DNA of 8,297 nucleotides, taken from assembly GCA_052389755.1 (NCBI GenBank), contig JBQTHP010000072.1:1-8297 (forward strand). The letters run 5' to 3'. The position numbers and the translations under genes were made by a program. Below are positions 7,016 to 8,297 of the stretch, piece after piece; the first letter of the stretch is position 1, and each line of letters opens with the position of its first letter. The notes below the pieces were generated by a model. That model was not told the origin of the DNA and searched no databases. It saw only the letters and a list, made by a program, of their open reading frames with translations. Origin of the DNA: JBQTHP01 sp052389755. GTDB lineage: Bacteria > Pseudomonadota > Gammaproteobacteria > Steroidobacterales > Steroidobacteraceae.

Positions 7016-7726
7016 GTGACCGCCAAACACATCAATGCCCAGCCGGGCGATTTCGCACCTACCGTACTGATGCCGGGAGACCCGTTGCGCGCCCAGTACA
7101 TCGCCGAACGCTACCTGCGCGATGCCCGGCGCGTGACCGATCTGCGCAACATGTTCGGATTCACCGGCACGTACCAGGGCAAACCCCTGTCCCTCATGGC
7201 GCACGGGATGGGCATTCCCTCGGCCTCGATCTACTGTCACGAGCTGCTGGCCGAGTTCGGCGTCAAGCGCATCATCCGGGTCGGGAGCTGCGGCACGGTG
7301 CACCCGGGCGTGAAACTGCGCGATATCGTCATCGCCATGGGCGCTTCCACCGACTCCGGCGTGAACCGCATGCGCTTCCGGGGACACGACTTGGCCGCGC
7401 TCGCGGATTTCCGCCTGGTCCGCGAAGCCGTGCGCCTCGCCGAGGCGCGCAAGCTCGCCTTCCACGTGGGGAACGTCTTTTCCGCGGACCTCTTCTACAC
7501 CCCCGAACCCGAGCTGTTCGAGCTCATGCGGAAGTACAATATCGTGGGCGTCGAGATGGAGGCGGCCGGGATTTTCACGCTCGCCGCCGAGTTCGGGGCG
7601 CAGGCGCTGGCCATCTGCACCGTCAGCGACGACATCGTGAACGGCAAGGCGCTGCCGGCCACGGAGCGCCAGACGGGATTCGACGACATGATCCGGCTCG
7701 GACTCGACACCGCGCTGCTCGACTGA
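7016..7726 (+). CDS. deoD: Purine nucleoside phosphorylase, DeoD type
   Basis: This 236-aa cytoplasmic enzyme cleaves purine (deoxy)nucleosides with phosphate into free base and (deoxy)ribose-1-phosphate. It aligns nearly end to end with E. coli DeoD (239 aa) by recall. The conserved features are KHINA near the N-terminus (His5), MPGDPLR (Gly21, Arg25) and RVGSCG (Arg88, Ser91) for phosphate, VEMEAAG (179-185) for the sugar, and TVSDD with catalytic Asp205 paired with Arg218 in ERQTGF. No key residue is missing, so it should be active on both 6-amino and 6-oxo purines as hexameric DeoD enzymes are. The GTG at 7016 was chosen because similarity begins there; the frame is open back to an ATG at 6917, but those 33 residues are Arg/Cys-rich and unlike the family. 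No clear ribosome-binding site precedes the GTG. deoC follows after 17 nt, so the two form an operon. Confidence 0.95.
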   Translation: MTAKHINAQPGDFAPTVLMPGDPLRAQYIAERYLRDARRVTDLRNMFGFTGTYQGKPLSLMAHGMGIPSASIYCHELLAEFGVKRIIRVGSCGTVHPGVKLRDIVIAMGASTDSGVNRMRFRGHDLAALADFRLVREAVRLAEARKLAFHVGNVFSADLFYTPEPELFELMRKYNIVGVEMEAAGIFTLAAEFGAQALAICTVSDDIVNGKALPATERQTGFDDMIRLGLDTALLD

Positions 7727-7743
7727 TCCAGACATTTCATCTC

Positions 7744-8297
7744 ATGGCCACTGTCCTCACTCCATCGCCTTTGCGGCTGCCCGAGCTCGACCGGGTGCCG
7801 CGCGTGGACGAGGTCGGCGTCAACGAACGCGTGGCCCGTTTCGGCACCCGCAGCATCAAGAAGGACTCGAAGGTGCAGGCGCTGAAACTGGCGCTGAGCA
7901 TGATCGACCTGACGACCCTCGAGGGCCAGGACACGCCGGGCAAAGTGCGCCAGCTCTGCCAGAAGGCCATCCATCTGCACGACTCGCTGCCGGGACTGCC
8001 TCACGTCGCTGCTGTGTGCGTCTACCCCACGATGGTGAGCGTGGCCCGCGATGCGCTGGGAGCGCACGCGGGACGCGACATCAACGTGGCGTCGGTCGCC
8101 ACGGCGTTTCCCAGTGGCATGGCGCCGCTCAGCATTAAGCTCGAGGAGACCCGCATCGCCGTCCAGGAAGGCGCGGATGAGGTCGACATGGTGATCTCGC
8201 GCGGTGCCTTCCTGGGCGGCGAGTACCAGCGGGTGTTCGACGAGATCGTCGCCGTCAAGGAAGCCTGCGGCGCCGCCCACCTCAAGGTCATTCTCGA
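7744..8297 (+). CDS. deoC: Deoxyribose-phosphate aldolase, long form (3' end outside window)
   Basis: The first 184 codons are present. The enzyme splits 2-deoxyribose-5-phosphate into acetaldehyde and glyceraldehyde-3-phosphate, feeding deoxynucleosides into central metabolism. Visible motifs are MIDLTTLEGQDT (53-64), VAAVCVYP (88-95), ASVATAFPSG (116-125), GADEVDMVISRG (143-154) with the active-site Asp148, and HLKVIL at the edge with the Schiff-base lysine (Lys181). The 50-residue N-terminal lead before the barrel and the motif style resemble the long DERA form found in animals and some bacteria (about 320-340 aa) rather than the 259-aa E. coli enzyme. The second active-site lysine region (KTSTG) lies outside the window. 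The ATG is 17 nt after the deoD stop, with no strong ribosome-binding site. Co-transcription with deoD is very likely; the intervening pentomutase step must be supplied elsewhere. Confidence 0.94.
   Translation, partial: MATVLTPSPLRLPELDRVPRVDEVGVNERVARFGTRSIKKDSKVQALKLALSMIDLTTLEGQDTPGKVRQLCQKAIHLHDSLPGLPHVAAVCVYPTMVSVARDALGAHAGRDINVASVATAFPSGMAPLSIKLEETRIAVQEGADEVDMVISRGAFLGGEYQRVFDEIVAVKEACGAAHLKVIL

Noticed and set aside
6908..7735. A 275-codon open minus-strand frame antisense to deoD
   Set aside because: deoD is unmistakable on the plus strand; the antisense product is a composition artefact.
7495..8280. A 261-codon open minus-strand frame antisense to deoC
   Set aside because: The plus-strand reading has the conserved aldolase motifs including the Schiff-base lysine.

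Overview
The window looks like a chromosomal segment of a GC-rich Gram-negative bacterium, most likely a gammaproteobacterium. It encodes a TonB-dependent outer-membrane receptor and proteins with Sec-type signals, and its DeoD closely resembles the enterobacterial enzyme. The lineage is an inference from protein style only. There are no rRNA or tRNA genes, no CRISPR array, and no transposase or integrase.

Layout. Positions 1-341 hold nothing I can assign. On the minus strand, 342-1733 encodes a secreted zinc amidohydrolase of the S-adenosylhomocysteine/5'-methylthioadenosine deaminase group. Also on the minus strand, 1949-4101 is a two-gene unit: an exported SleB-type cell wall hydrolase with a helical, TPR-like N-terminal half (2539-4101), followed with a 58-nt overlap by a type I signal peptidase (1949-2596). 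A gene-free stretch (4102-4508) carries several small palindromes and a strong hairpin just behind the next gene. A TonB-dependent receptor occupies 4509-6758 on the minus strand. A divergent intergenic region (6759-7015) separates it from a plus-strand pair: purine nucleoside phosphorylase deoD (7016-7726), then the first 184 codons of a long-form deoxyribose-phosphate aldolase, deoC (7744 to the window edge).

How the genes may work together. DeoD and DeoC form the classic (deoxy)nucleoside breakdown route: nucleoside plus phosphate gives base plus (deoxy)ribose-1-phosphate, and deoxyribose-5-phosphate is cleaved to acetaldehyde and glyceraldehyde-3-phosphate. The phosphopentomutase step between them is not in the window. 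The divergent receptor and the exported nucleoside-type deaminase suggest a scavenging locus: uptake across the outer membrane, deamination in the periplasm, then phosphorolysis and aldol cleavage inside. The receptor's substrate and the deaminase's exact substrate are inferred from context.

The hydrolase/signal-peptidase unit does not fit this theme. In sampled rows it is modestly lower in GC, and it uses codons such as ATA, AGG and TTA that suit a GC-rich genome poorly. It may be a later insertion between the deaminase and the receptor, and it is the least conventional part of the window.
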